Assembly (NCBI GenBank): GCA_964501785.1
Contig: CAZCUD010000002.1
Location: 186,001 to 250,000, forward strand
DNA from: DATBSK01 sp964501785
GTDB taxonomy: Bacteria > Actinomycetota > Acidimicrobiia > IMCC26256 > PALSA-555
DNA: 64,000 nt
Direction: 5' to 3'
In this document: positions 25,020 to 33,063 of the stretch, piece by piece
How the letters are laid out: each line of letters opens with the position of its first letter
How positions within the stretch are numbered: position 1 is the first letter of the stretch
Notes under the pieces: generated by a model
The model's input: the letters and a program-made list of their open reading frames with translations, nothing else
What the model was told of the DNA's origin: nothing
The model's database searches: none
Made by a program: the position numbers and the translations under genes

Positions 25020-27107
25020 ATGACATCGCCTGGCGCGCGTGGGCTTCGACCTGCGGTCACGTTCGCGGTGGCCCTGACGGTGCTCATCCTGGTCGGGTCC
25101 GCACCGGCTGGCGCACACGCGACGCTGGTCGACTCGACGCCCGAGGCGGGCGCGCAGCTCGTCAGCCCGCCGGGCATCGTCGTGTTGCGCTTCGGCGAGC
25201 CGCTGATCGAGCAGCTCTCGAGCGCGACGGTGGTCGACCCAAGCGGTCGGGAGCACACCGCGAGCGCGTCCGCGAGACGGGAGATCCGGATCCGTGTCGC
25301 GGCGACCGAGCCCGGGATCTATCGAGTCGAATGGACGACGGTCAGTCCGCTCGATGGGCACACGCTTGACGGGAGCTTTCGCTACGGCGTCGGCGTCGAT
25401 CCCGGTCCCGGGGCCGCCGGCGAGACAGCCGTAAAGCCGGGCGCGCGGGATCTGGTGCTCGCGGCCGCCCGGGCGCTGGAGTACGCGGGCTTGCTGTTCG
25501 CTATTGGCGCACTTGCGCTGATGGGCCTGGTCCGCGCCGATGCTCGCTTCGCATGGGTTCGCCCGCCGGTGCGGGCGGGCCTGATCGTCGCGCTGGTCGG
25601 GGGGGTCGTCATCGTCGCGGGTGAGATGCTCTCGGCGGGGGTCGGATCGCTCGCAGGAGCCAGCGCGTACTTGGGGACCAGCCAGGGCATCGGCCGGGGC
25701 GCCCGGGTCGTGGTCGCGGCGCTCGCCGTGGCGGCGTGGACCACAGGCCACCGGTGGGCCACCGTCGTACTCGTCGTCGCGGCCGTTGCGCTGCTGAGCG
25801 GTGCGGGGCACGCCGCGGCGGCCGATCCGGCATGGCCCGCGGTGCTGGCCGACGCCGCGCACCTCGGCGCGGCTGGTGTGTGGGCGGGCGGTGCCGCGGC
25901 GCTGGTGACGCTGCGGCCACCGGGTGGCTGGCGTGGTGATCCGGCGGCGATGTTCCTGGCTCGGTTCGCGCCGATGGCGCTGGTCGCGTTCACCGTGACG
26001 GTCGCGTTCGGCACCGTACGCGCAGCTCAAGAGCTCACCGACCCTGGCGATGTCGTGACGACGACGTACGGCAACGTACTGATCGCCAAGCTCGCGCTGG
26101 TCGGTGCCATGGTGGGGCTGTCGTTCCGTGCCTGGCGACGCCGCGCCCGCACCGGGCGCGCTGAAGTCGTGCTCGTTGTCGGCGTCGTGGTCTTGGCGGG
26201 CCTGCTCGCTGCGTTCCCGCTCCCGCCCCGGCGACTCGCCGACGCCGACGCCGCGCTCGCGCCGCCCGTCGGTGACACGGCCCTTCCCGAGCCCGACGAC
26301 TTGACGTTCGGCAGCAGCATCGACGAGACGCTGGTCGCGCTGACCTTGCGCCCCGCGCGACCGGGGCGCAACCGGATCCTCGTATACCTCCAGCCGCTCG
26401 ACACCGCCGTGAGCGCGATCAGTGCCGCCGTGACCGTCGACGGGCAGCGACTCGACCTCGACGCTTGCGGGTCGTCGTGTCGCACCACCGCGCTGACGCT
26501 CCGCGGTGGCGAGACCGTCGAGCTCGCGCTGCGCGGCCCCGGCGCGACCGGCACGACGACGTTTGCCATCCCTCCGTTGCCCGCACCCGAGGCCGACGCC
26601 GCGCTCGCACGAGTCGACGCACGCATGGCGGCGCTTCGGAGCCACGAGCTCGACGAGGTGTTCGGGCCAGGTCCGCCGATCGTTCGCTCGCATTGGACGA
26701 TCGCCGCCCCGGCTCGCCTCCACATCGAGTTCGCCAACGGCGCCGAGACGATCCGCATCGCCGACACGACTTACCGTCGCGACTTACCCGACGGCCCTTG
26801 GACGACGAGCACGAGCCCACGGCTGCAAGTGCCGCAGTACATCTGGGACGTCCCGATCCGCACGAACGCGCGCATCGTGGGCAGGGAGAACGTCGACGGA
26901 ATCGATACTCAGGTCGTGTCGTTCGTGGGTGCCGTTGCGCCCGGGCTGACTCCGATCTGGTACCGGTTGTGGGTCGACCCGAGCGGGCTCGTTCACCGGG
27001 CTCAGATGCGCACGACGGGCCATTTCATGGACCGTGAGTACTCGGGTTTCGATCAGGCCGTCGCGATCGAGCCACCAGTGCAAGTCGGACCGGGCCCGCG
27101 CCGGTGA
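25020..27107 (+). CDS. CopC-CopD fusion with extra C-terminal extracytoplasmic domain
   Basis: 695 aa, ATG start. Signal peptide about 1-32, then a CopC cupredoxin-like domain beginning AHATLVDSTPEAG, whose first His after cleavage and the later LDGHTLDG His are typical copper ligands; about residues 150-420 form the CopD membrane domain with eight or so helices; residues about 425-695 are a soluble tail with SSCRTT and GPWTTSTS, resembling LolA-like lipid/ligand-binding domains. CopCD takes up or handles periplasmic copper. It directly follows a BlaI-type dyad. Confidence 0.88.
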   Translation: MTSPGARGLRPAVTFAVALTVLILVGSAPAGAHATLVDSTPEAGAQLVSPPGIVVLRFGEPLIEQLSSATVVDPSGREHTASASARREIRIRVAATEPGIYRVEWTTVSPLDGHTLDGSFRYGVGVDPGPGAAGETAVKPGARDLVLAAARALEYAGLLFAIGALALMGLVRADARFAWVRPPVRAGLIVALVGGVVIVAGEMLSAGVGSLAGASAYLGTSQGIGRGARVVVAALAVAAWTTGHRWATVVLVVAAVALLSGAGHAAAADPAWPAVLADAAHLGAAGVWAGGAAALVTLRPPGGWRGDPAAMFLARFAPMALVAFTVTVAFGTVRAAQELTDPGDVVTTTYGNVLIAKLALVGAMVGLSFRAWRRRARTGRAEVVLVVGVVVLAGLLAAFPLPPRRLADADAALAPPVGDTALPEPDDLTFGSSIDETLVALTLRPARPGRNRILVYLQPLDTAVSAISAAVTVDGQRLDLDACGSSCRTTALTLRGGETVELALRGPGATGTTTFAIPPLPAPEADAALARVDARMAALRSHELDEVFGPGPPIVRSHWTIAAPARLHIEFANGAETIRIADTTYRRDLPDGPWTTSTSPRLQVPQYIWDVPIRTNARIVGRENVDGIDTQVVSFVGAVAPGLTPIWYRLWVDPSGLVHRAQMRTTGHFMDREYSGFDQAVAIEPPVQVGPGPRR

Positions 27108-27156
27108 GCGCTGGCGCGCTCTGGCGCACGATTGGACCCTGGACCGCACCGATGCT

Positions 27157-27171
27157 ACTACGCACCGTAGG
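27157..27171. promoter_or_regulatory. BlaI-type operator candidate 5
   Basis: ACTACG-CAC-CGTAGG: one mismatch from the perfect dyad, 48 bases before the GTG of the small Met/Cys-rich membrane protein and upstream of the BNR and CX4C genes. Confidence 0.65.
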
Positions 27172-27219
27172 ATGTCGGCTGGCGGTGGGACCGCCCCGGA
27201 ATCGAAGAGGAGGCGCCCA

Positions 27220-27423
27220 GTGGACGCGATCGTGGTCTTGCTTCCCGCGTTGGTATGTGGAGCGATGATGGTCGGCTGCGCCGTGATGATGTCGCGCATG
27301 CACGGCGGCGCCTCGCACAAGGGTGCCGAGGATTCGGTGGACCCCGACGAGGTGAAGCGACTTCGTCAGGAGGTCGCGCAGTTGCGTGCCGAACAAGACG
27401 AGCGCGTCCCCCACCGCCGGTGA
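27220..27423 (+). CDS. Small Met/Cys-rich membrane protein
   Basis: 67 aa from GTG 27220, decided by a GAGGAGG site six bases upstream; a frame start at 27172 would overlap the operator. A single helix, VVLLPALVCGAMMVGCAVMM, carries two Cys and two Met pairs, then SRMHGG and a charged coiled-coil tail DPDEVKRLRQEVAQLRAEQ. Met/Cys-rich helices suggest Cu(I) binding; similar small proteins are found in copper loci, but no family is asserted. Its stop overlaps the next GTG (GTGA). Confidence 0.65.
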   Translation: MDAIVVLLPALVCGAMMVGCAVMMSRMHGGASHKGAEDSVDPDEVKRLRQEVAQLRAEQDERVPHRR

Positions 27424-28307
27424 GCGCTCCGCGCCGACCGCGCCGTGGCCTAGCACGTTGCCGCCGGGGCACCGCGCTCGCTGTCGCGTTCGTCTCCATG
27501 CTGGCAGCCGGGACGATCAGCGGGTTCGCGACCGGCGGCGCGTACGCGCCCACGCGAGACGGCTTCGTCGGCCCGGATCTGCATTCGCTGGTCGTCGCAC
27601 CCGACGAGCCGTCGCGGCTCTTCGTGGGGGGCCACGACGCGGTTGCGACCTCGATCGATGCGGGAGGACGGTGGCGCCCGATCCGCTCGCTCAAACGAGC
27701 TGACGCGATGGGCTGGGGATTTGCTGGTGAGACCGTCTGGGTCAGCGGCCATCCTGGGCTGAACCGCTCGGACGACGGTGGGCGGACCTTCCGGCGCACC
27801 AACGCAGGTTTGCCCAACACCGACGTGCACGCGTTCGGAGCCAGCGGCTCGATCCTCTACGGCGCGTCGCCGGCCGTCGGCGTGTTCGCATCCGCCGACG
27901 ACGGCCGCACTTGGCAGCTGCGCTCGGGCCGGGCTGGACAAGGCTTCTTCGGTCGCATGGTCGTGGATCCCACTGATCCCGAGCACGTCCTGGCCGCCGA
28001 CGCGTCGAACGGGCCGGTGGAGAGCCGCGACGGCGGGCGCACGTGGTTTCGTCTCGGCGGGCTCGACTCCGCGGTGTGGCTCAGCGCGTCGAGAGACCTC
28101 TCGTTCCTCGTCGCGTCGGGGCCGGCTGGGGTTGCGGCGAGCGCCGACGCGGGCCAGACCTGGAGCCGGTTGGGTATCCCCAAAGCCGCGCTCCTCGTCG
28201 AGCTCGAACCCGACCAACCACAGACCATGTACGCGGCGGCCAACATCGACGAGCGCGCGCGCGTGTGGGTGAGCAACGACGCGGGCGCCACCTGGAAGCG
28301 CACCTGA
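27420..28307 (+). CDS. Secreted BNR/Asp-box beta-propeller protein (F510_1955-like)
   Basis: 295 aa from a GTG overlapping the previous stop. An N-terminal hydrophobic segment (about 14-36) acts as signal or anchor. Five Asp-box repeats are visible: SDDGGRTF, SADDGRTW, SRDGGRTW, SADAGQTW and SNDAGATW, spaced 40-60 residues apart, as in sialidase-type propellers and photosystem II assembly-factor-like proteins. Similar proteins accompany copper genes in several bacteria, but the biochemical role is unknown. Enzyme activity as a glycosidase is doubtful; a structural or metal-handling role is more likely. Confidence 0.75.
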   Translation: MSAPRRPRRGLARCRRGTALAVAFVSMLAAGTISGFATGGAYAPTRDGFVGPDLHSLVVAPDEPSRLFVGGHDAVATSIDAGGRWRPIRSLKRADAMGWGFAGETVWVSGHPGLNRSDDGGRTFRRTNAGLPNTDVHAFGASGSILYGASPAVGVFASADDGRTWQLRSGRAGQGFFGRMVVDPTDPEHVLAADASNGPVESRDGGRTWFRLGGLDSAVWLSASRDLSFLVASGPAGVAASADAGQTWSRLGIPKAALLVELEPDQPQTMYAAANIDERARVWVSNDAGATWKRT

Positions 28308-28312
28308 AGACC

Positions 28313-29293
28313 ATGCGAGGACGACCGATCATGGCGACGATCGCCGGGTTCGTCGTCGTCATGACCGCGACGGCTCAGAACGAGGTCGCAGCGACCAGCG
28401 CCGCGCGCGCCCGGCCGCGCATCGCCGCGGAGTTCGCCAGCTACGACCGAGCCATTGACCGATCCCAGCGCGTCCTCGTCGGCCTCCTCACCGACGACGG
28501 ACGAACACTTGCGTTCGGCACGGTGACCTTTCGCTTCGCGTACCTCGGAACCCCCTCCGACCCGATCCGCAACCCGGAACTGAGCCCGCCCGCGCGCGCG
28601 AGTTTCCGGCCGCTACCGGGTGAGACCGCCCAGGGCACTGGGCCCCGCATCGTCGCCGGTTCGCTGACCACCGGGCTCTACGGCGTCGACGACGCGCGCT
28701 TCGATCGCCCCGGGCTCTGGCAGGTCGTCGTCCGCGGCCGCGTCGACACGCGTCGGTTCAGCGCTCGATCGACGTTCGAAGTCGAGGAACGACCGCAGGT
28801 TCCCGCCGAGGGCGACCCTGCTCCCCGAACCGCGCACTCCGTCATCGAGACCCCGGGTGTGGACCCAGCAGCGCTTGACTCGCGCGCCGACACACTCGAC
28901 GGCATCCCCGACCCCGAGCTGCACCGCGAGACGATCACCGACGCGCTCGCCGCCGGCCGACCCCTCATGGTCGTCGTCTCCACCCCCACCTACTGCACAA
29001 GCCGCTTCTGCGGACCGATCACCGACGCAGTCGACGACCTCGCCCTCCGATTCGGAGACCGGATGGCCTTCGTCCACCTCGAGGTCTGGCACGACCACGA
29101 CGCCGGCATCGTGGGTCCCCCCGCGGCTGACTGGGCCCGTCCCCGGGGCGGCCGCGATACCGACCTGCGCGAACCCTGGGTTTTCGTCGTCGACACCGCC
29201 GGCATCATCCGCGCTCGCTTTGACAACCTCGCCACCGAAGTGGAGCTCCGGGGCGCAATCGAAGCGCAACTCGTCACGATAGTCACACCCTGA
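28313..29293 (+). CDS. Extracytoplasmic thioredoxin-like protein with CX4C
   Basis: 326 aa, ATG start five bases after the previous stop. N-terminal hydrophobic leader (about 5-20), an Ig-like middle domain (residues about 40-160), then a thioredoxin-like domain with VVVSTPTYCTSRFCGPITD. The Cys pair C228-C233 is spaced by four residues rather than two (Trx) or three (Sco), so it may bind metal (Sco-like copper relay) or form a stable disulfide. It is the last gene of the BlaI-linked plus-strand cluster. Confidence 0.75.
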   Translation: MRGRPIMATIAGFVVVMTATAQNEVAATSAARARPRIAAEFASYDRAIDRSQRVLVGLLTDDGRTLAFGTVTFRFAYLGTPSDPIRNPELSPPARASFRPLPGETAQGTGPRIVAGSLTTGLYGVDDARFDRPGLWQVVVRGRVDTRRFSARSTFEVEERPQVPAEGDPAPRTAHSVIETPGVDPAALDSRADTLDGIPDPELHRETITDALAAGRPLMVVVSTPTYCTSRFCGPITDAVDDLALRFGDRMAFVHLEVWHDHDAGIVGPPAADWARPRGGRDTDLREPWVFVVDTAGIIRARFDNLATEVELRGAIEAQLVTIVTP

Positions 29294-29711
29294 GCCGCAG
29301 ACCGTCCGCCGGCCATCCCGTTCGAGAGCGAGGGATCACCGCGGCGCCGCGATCGCGACGGGGCGTACTCCCCGCTCGTTAGAACGTCGGTGTCGCATTG
29401 ATGGAATTGGTTGACAGCGGTACCGCGCGCGAGCGGCGGAAGTCGATGCCTGCGACAACGCGTGCGACCGAGTAGAGGCGCGTCGCATCGAGGAACCACG
29501 GGCGACCCAGGGACGACGTCTCGCAGCGATGCGCCGGTCTTTGGCTACTCCCCGCGACGCTTTTACCGGACGCGGGGTCCTGACAGGACAACACCCGCTA
29601 GACCCGAGTGGTCTGTCTGAATGGTCGGGAGGGCATCGCGTGCCTCGCGATCGTGCTCCGCGAAACATCAGGATCTCGGCTCTCACGAGTAGGAGCGGCT
29701 CTTGCAGATAT
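29294..29711. other. Intergenic stretch without a convincing gene
   Basis: The interval before the CmtR-like operator contains several short frames on both strands, none with a good ribosome site or recognisable protein. A minus frame ending at 29379 (70 codons) has somewhat protein-like composition but no family resemblance. Base composition is less GC-biased than in the chromosome arms. Confidence 0.4.
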
Positions 29712-29729
29712 CATCGGTCGATTCCGATG
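29712..29729. promoter_or_regulatory. CmtR/ArsR operator: perfect 6-6-6 dyad
   Basis: CATCGG-TCGATT-CCGATG, 18 bases before the regulator ATG at 29748, with a TATCAT -10-like element just upstream (29709-29714). Inverted repeats of this size at the start of a sensor gene are typical autoregulatory ArsR/SmtB sites. Confidence 0.65.
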
Positions 29730-29747
29730 TATTCGCGGAAGACCACG

Positions 29748-30071
29748 ATGGGGGCACCGGCGACAGACATCCAGCTGGTCGCGAAGCTGCTGCGCGGGTT
29801 CGGTGATCCGCTCCGCTTGGCAATCCTCGACGCCCTGGCCGACGGCGAGTGTCGCGTCACCGATCTGGTGCACCGGCTGCACAGCTCGCAGGGCAATGTC
29901 TCCGGGCACCTGGCCTGCCTTCGGGACTGTGGGCTCGTGGCCGACCGCCCCGAGGGCCGTCAGACCTTCTATCGAATCGCGGGTCCCGAGGTGGTCGCCG
30001 TGCTTCGCGCCGCGGAGCAGCTGCTGAGCGCGCATGGTCGGGAGATCGCGCTGTGCGCGAACTACCGCTGA
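29748..30071 (+). CDS. CmtR-like ArsR/SmtB metal sensor
   Basis: 107 aa from ATG 29748; an earlier in-frame ATG at 29727 falls inside the dyad. The winged helix reads FGDPLRLAILDALADGECRVTDLVHRLHSSQGNVSGHLACLRDCGLV. The CxxxC in LACLRDC corresponds to the alpha4 pair of mycobacterial CmtR that binds Cd(II)/Pb(II), and the C-terminal ALCANYR supplies a third Cys as in CmtR. It overlaps the ATPase start by one base (TGATG), giving coupled expression of sensor and pump. Confidence 0.88.
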   Translation: MGAPATDIQLVAKLLRGFGDPLRLAILDALADGECRVTDLVHRLHSSQGNVSGHLACLRDCGLVADRPEGRQTFYRIAGPEVVAVLRAAEQLLSAHGREIALCANYR

Positions 30072-31999
30072 TGCCAGTGACGGGCGCGGATCGCCCAGGG
30101 CATGGACGGCTGCGTGTCTGGCAGAGCCGTGAGGTGCAGTGGTCCGCGGCGTCGGGGGCACTCCTGGCCGCCGGGTATCTCGGATCGTGGGTCGGCCTGT
30201 CCGACACGGCCGCGACCGCGATCTGGATCGTCTCGGTGCTCGCCGGCGCGCGCTTCTTCGCGATCGAAGCGATGCGCGAGCTCTTCGGCAAGTGGCAGGT
30301 CGACATCGAGCTGCTCATGACGGTGGCGACCATCACCGCGGGCGCGCTCGGTCTGTGGGAGGAAGCCGCTGCGCTGGCCTTCTTGTATTCGATCTCCGAA
30401 GCGCTCGAAGAATTCACCGAGGACAAGACTCGCGGCGCGATCGAAGCGCTGATGGACCTCGCCCCGAAGCGCGTCACGCGGCTCACCGAGCACGGCGACG
30501 AAGAGATCGAGCTCGAACAACTTGCAGTCGGCGACCAGTTTCGGGTCCGTCCCGGTGAGAGCGTCGCGACCGACGGAATCGTCGAGAGCGGCAAAACAAG
30601 CCTCGACGAGTCCGCGATCACCGGCGAATCGATCCCTGTCGAGAAGAGTCCAGACGACCAGGTCTTCGCAGGCACACTCAACACGACCGGCGCGCTGATC
30701 GTCCGAGCCACCACCACGAGTGCCGAGAACACGCTCGCGAAGATCGTCAGCCTCGTCGCAGAGGCACAAGAAGCAAAAGGTCGAAGCGAACAGTTCCTGA
30801 CCCGCTTCGCACGTGTCTACTCCCCGGCGGTGCTCCTATCAGGTGCGGTCGTCGCGGTCGTCGGCGGAACGGTGACCGACGACTGGGGCACCTGGATCGA
30901 GCGAGCAGCCACGGTCATAGTCGCCGCCGCGCCCTGTGCCCTCGTCATCTCGGTTCCGATCACCTACGTCGCCGCGATCGGCAACGCCAGCCGCCGGGGA
31001 ATCCTCATCAAGGGCGGCATCTACCTCGAAGAGCTCGCCCAGGTACGCGTCATCGCGCTCGACAAGACAGGAACACTGACTAGAGGCGAACCCGCAGTCG
31101 TCGCCGCCCACTGCGGACCCGGCGTCGACGAGGCGACACTGCTCGGAGCCGCCGCAGCAGTCGAGATCCACTCCGAGCATCCGCTGGCGACTGCTATCGT
31201 CGCCGCGGCACGGGTCCGCTCCATCGATCCCCTGGCCTCGACCCAGTTCCGAGCGATGACCGGAGCCGGCGCCGAAGCAACGATCAACGGAAGGCGCGTA
31301 TCGGTCACTTCACCGCAGTACGCGACCGAACATGACATCGACCTCGACGGTCTGAGCCCGATCGTCCCCCGCGAGCAGCGCGAAGGGCGCACCGTCGTTG
31401 TCATCGTCCGAGACCACCGACCCTTGGGCATTCTCGCCATCGCCGACATGCTCCGGCCCGGAGCACGCGACGCCATGGCAACGCTTCACCGCTACGGCAT
31501 CGAGCGGCTCGTCATGCTCACCGGCGACAACAAGCTAACCGCCGAGCGGATCGGTGCCGCCGCGGGCATCAACGAGGTTGAAGCCGAGCTGAGTCCAGCT
31601 GACAAGGCCCGCCTGGTGGCGGACATGGCTGCGGAAACGCACGTCGCCATGGTCGGGGACGGCGTCAACGACGCACCGGCCTTGGCAGCCGCCTCGGTCG
31701 GCATCGCGATGGGGACCGCCGGCAGCGACGTCGCCCTCGAGACCGCCGATGTCGCACTCATGGCCGACGACCTCACCAAGCTCACCACAGCGCTGGACAT
31801 CGGACGCAGAACCCGTCGCGTCGTTCACCAGAACCTCATGCTCGGCATCGGCATCCTCGTCCTCCTGGTCCCCGGCGCGCTCGCCGGGCTGTTCGCCCTC
31901 CCCATCGCCGTCCTCGCGCACGAGCTCTCCGAGCTGGTCGTCATCCTCAACGGCACGCGCCTCGCTCGAACCAACCAAGAAGGCCTGAAAGGGCGATGA
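30071..31999 (+). CDS. P1B-type heavy-metal ATPase with APC motif
   Basis: 642 aa, ATG start. P-type ATPase signatures: TGES in AITGESIPVEK, DKTGTL with phospho-Asp D331, MVGDGVNDAPAL hinge. The ion-path motif in the sixth helix is A287-P288-C289 in AAAPCALVIS rather than CPC, and the last helix reads HELSELVVILNGTRL, closer to the HExxS/T type of P1B-4 pumps (SPC) than to Zn/Cd pumps. No N-terminal metal-binding domain. Coupled to a CmtR-like sensor, it probably exports Cd, Pb, Zn or Co; specificity is open. Confidence 0.92.
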   Translation: MPVTGADRPGHGRLRVWQSREVQWSAASGALLAAGYLGSWVGLSDTAATAIWIVSVLAGARFFAIEAMRELFGKWQVDIELLMTVATITAGALGLWEEAAALAFLYSISEALEEFTEDKTRGAIEALMDLAPKRVTRLTEHGDEEIELEQLAVGDQFRVRPGESVATDGIVESGKTSLDESAITGESIPVEKSPDDQVFAGTLNTTGALIVRATTTSAENTLAKIVSLVAEAQEAKGRSEQFLTRFARVYSPAVLLSGAVVAVVGGTVTDDWGTWIERAATVIVAAAPCALVISVPITYVAAIGNASRRGILIKGGIYLEELAQVRVIALDKTGTLTRGEPAVVAAHCGPGVDEATLLGAAAAVEIHSEHPLATAIVAAARVRSIDPLASTQFRAMTGAGAEATINGRRVSVTSPQYATEHDIDLDGLSPIVPREQREGRTVVVIVRDHRPLGILAIADMLRPGARDAMATLHRYGIERLVMLTGDNKLTAERIGAAAGINEVEAELSPADKARLVADMAAETHVAMVGDGVNDAPALAAASVGIAMGTAGSDVALETADVALMADDLTKLTTALDIGRRTRRVVHQNLMLGIGILVLLVPGALAGLFALPIAVLAHELSELVVILNGTRLARTNQEGLKGR

Positions 32000-32463
32000 C
32001 GTCCGACCGGCAGCCCAGCGCGAAGACCGTTCGACGCGCTCGCTTCGTGCCCGCCGCGGCTACTCCTGGCTCACCCGCTTCTACGATCCGGTACTCAGGA
32101 TCACGACGCGCGAACACGCTTTACGAGCCACCTCCTCGAACGATTTGAACTCGATACCGCGTCCTCGCATCTCGACATCCGGCTGCGGAACCGGGACGTT
32201 CGCCGTCATGGCGAAGCAAGCCAACCCAGCACTTCGCGTCGTCGGACTCGACGCCGATCAAGACATGCTCTGCAAAGCACGGTGTAAAGCCCTCAAAGCC
32301 GGCGCCGACGTCGACTGGATCGAAGGCTCAGCTACGCAGATTCGAGTCGTGAACGGGTCGTCGATCGCGTCGCATCGAGTTTGCTCTTTCACCACCTCGA
32401 ACACGACGCCAAACTCGATGATGTTGCGCACCCAACTGCCAGTGCGGCGCTGAACTCGCGGTG
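31996..32463 (+). pseudogene. Frameshifted SAM-dependent methyltransferase
   Basis: The region starts with an ATG overlapping the ATPase stop and codes pieces of a class I methyltransferase in different frames: GYSWLTRFYDPVLR, then HLLERFELDTASSHLDI, then GCGTGTFAVMAKQANPALRV and VVGLDADQDMLCKAR (SAM site), then VDRVASSLLFHHLEHDAKLDD. One extra C after GACATC (about 32170) separates the second and third piece. At least three frame changes are needed, so it is a decayed gene. The intact form was probably cotranscribed with the pump. Confidence 0.8.
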
Positions 32464-32690
32464 AGCGCCCGCGTGCGGTGAACACGTATGCCTGGCCCCG
32501 ATTCGATTGCCGCATGCCGAACAGCACCGCGCCAGAACCGGATTCGCGATCGTGCGCATCGTGCGCGAGTTCTGCACGCTCGACGAGACGTGGGAACTCA
32601 GAGCGATCCTCGGGCGACTACCTCCGAGCGAGCGCCGACCAGGATCCTGTGGAACCGGGGGACCGGATGCGACCTGAGAAGGGAGGAACG

Positions 32691-33053
32691 GTGCGTCATC
32701 TCGTGAGTGCCGTCGCGCTGTTGGCATTGGTCGGTACCGCATGTGGCAGCGGTGACGGTGGGCAGACGACTGGCCCGGCTTCGCCAAAGCCCACCGGTGC
32801 GCAGGCACAGGACGCCGAGCTCGCGCGGGGCCGCGCGGTCTTCGTGAACAACTGCGCGCGCTGTCACGGCGCGCGCGGTGAGGGGGGCATCGGCGTGCAG
32901 CTCTCGGACGGTCGCGTGTCGAGCCGGTACCCGGACATCGACGACCAGATCGCCGTCATCAGCGGCGGGAAGAACGCGATGCCGTCGTTTGGTGGTGACC
33001 TGACTCCCGAGCAGATCCGGGCCGTCGCCCGTTACGAGCGCGAGGTCCTCTGA
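32691..33053 (+). CDS. c-type cytochrome lipoprotein
   Basis: 120 aa from GTG 32691, preceded by GGGAGG; an upstream ATG at 32667 would spoil the short signal peptide. Signal peptide with lipobox LVGTAC (C18), low-complexity linker, then a class I cytochrome c domain with heme motif CARCH (C55, C58, H59) and MPSFGG providing the distal Met. It is membrane-anchored outside the cytoplasm. It stands ten bases before the second CopC-CopD gene, so a redox role in copper handling is possible. Confidence 0.85.
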   Translation: MRHLVSAVALLALVGTACGSGDGGQTTGPASPKPTGAQAQDAELARGRAVFVNNCARCHGARGEGGIGVQLSDGRVSSRYPDIDDQIAVISGGKNAMPSFGGDLTPEQIRAVARYEREVL

Positions 33054-33063
33054 GGCCGACCAG

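Noticed and set aside
24564..26723. Minus-strand frame of 719 codons
   Set aside because: Opposite the CopC-CopD gene and out of frame with BlaI; no recognisable domain.
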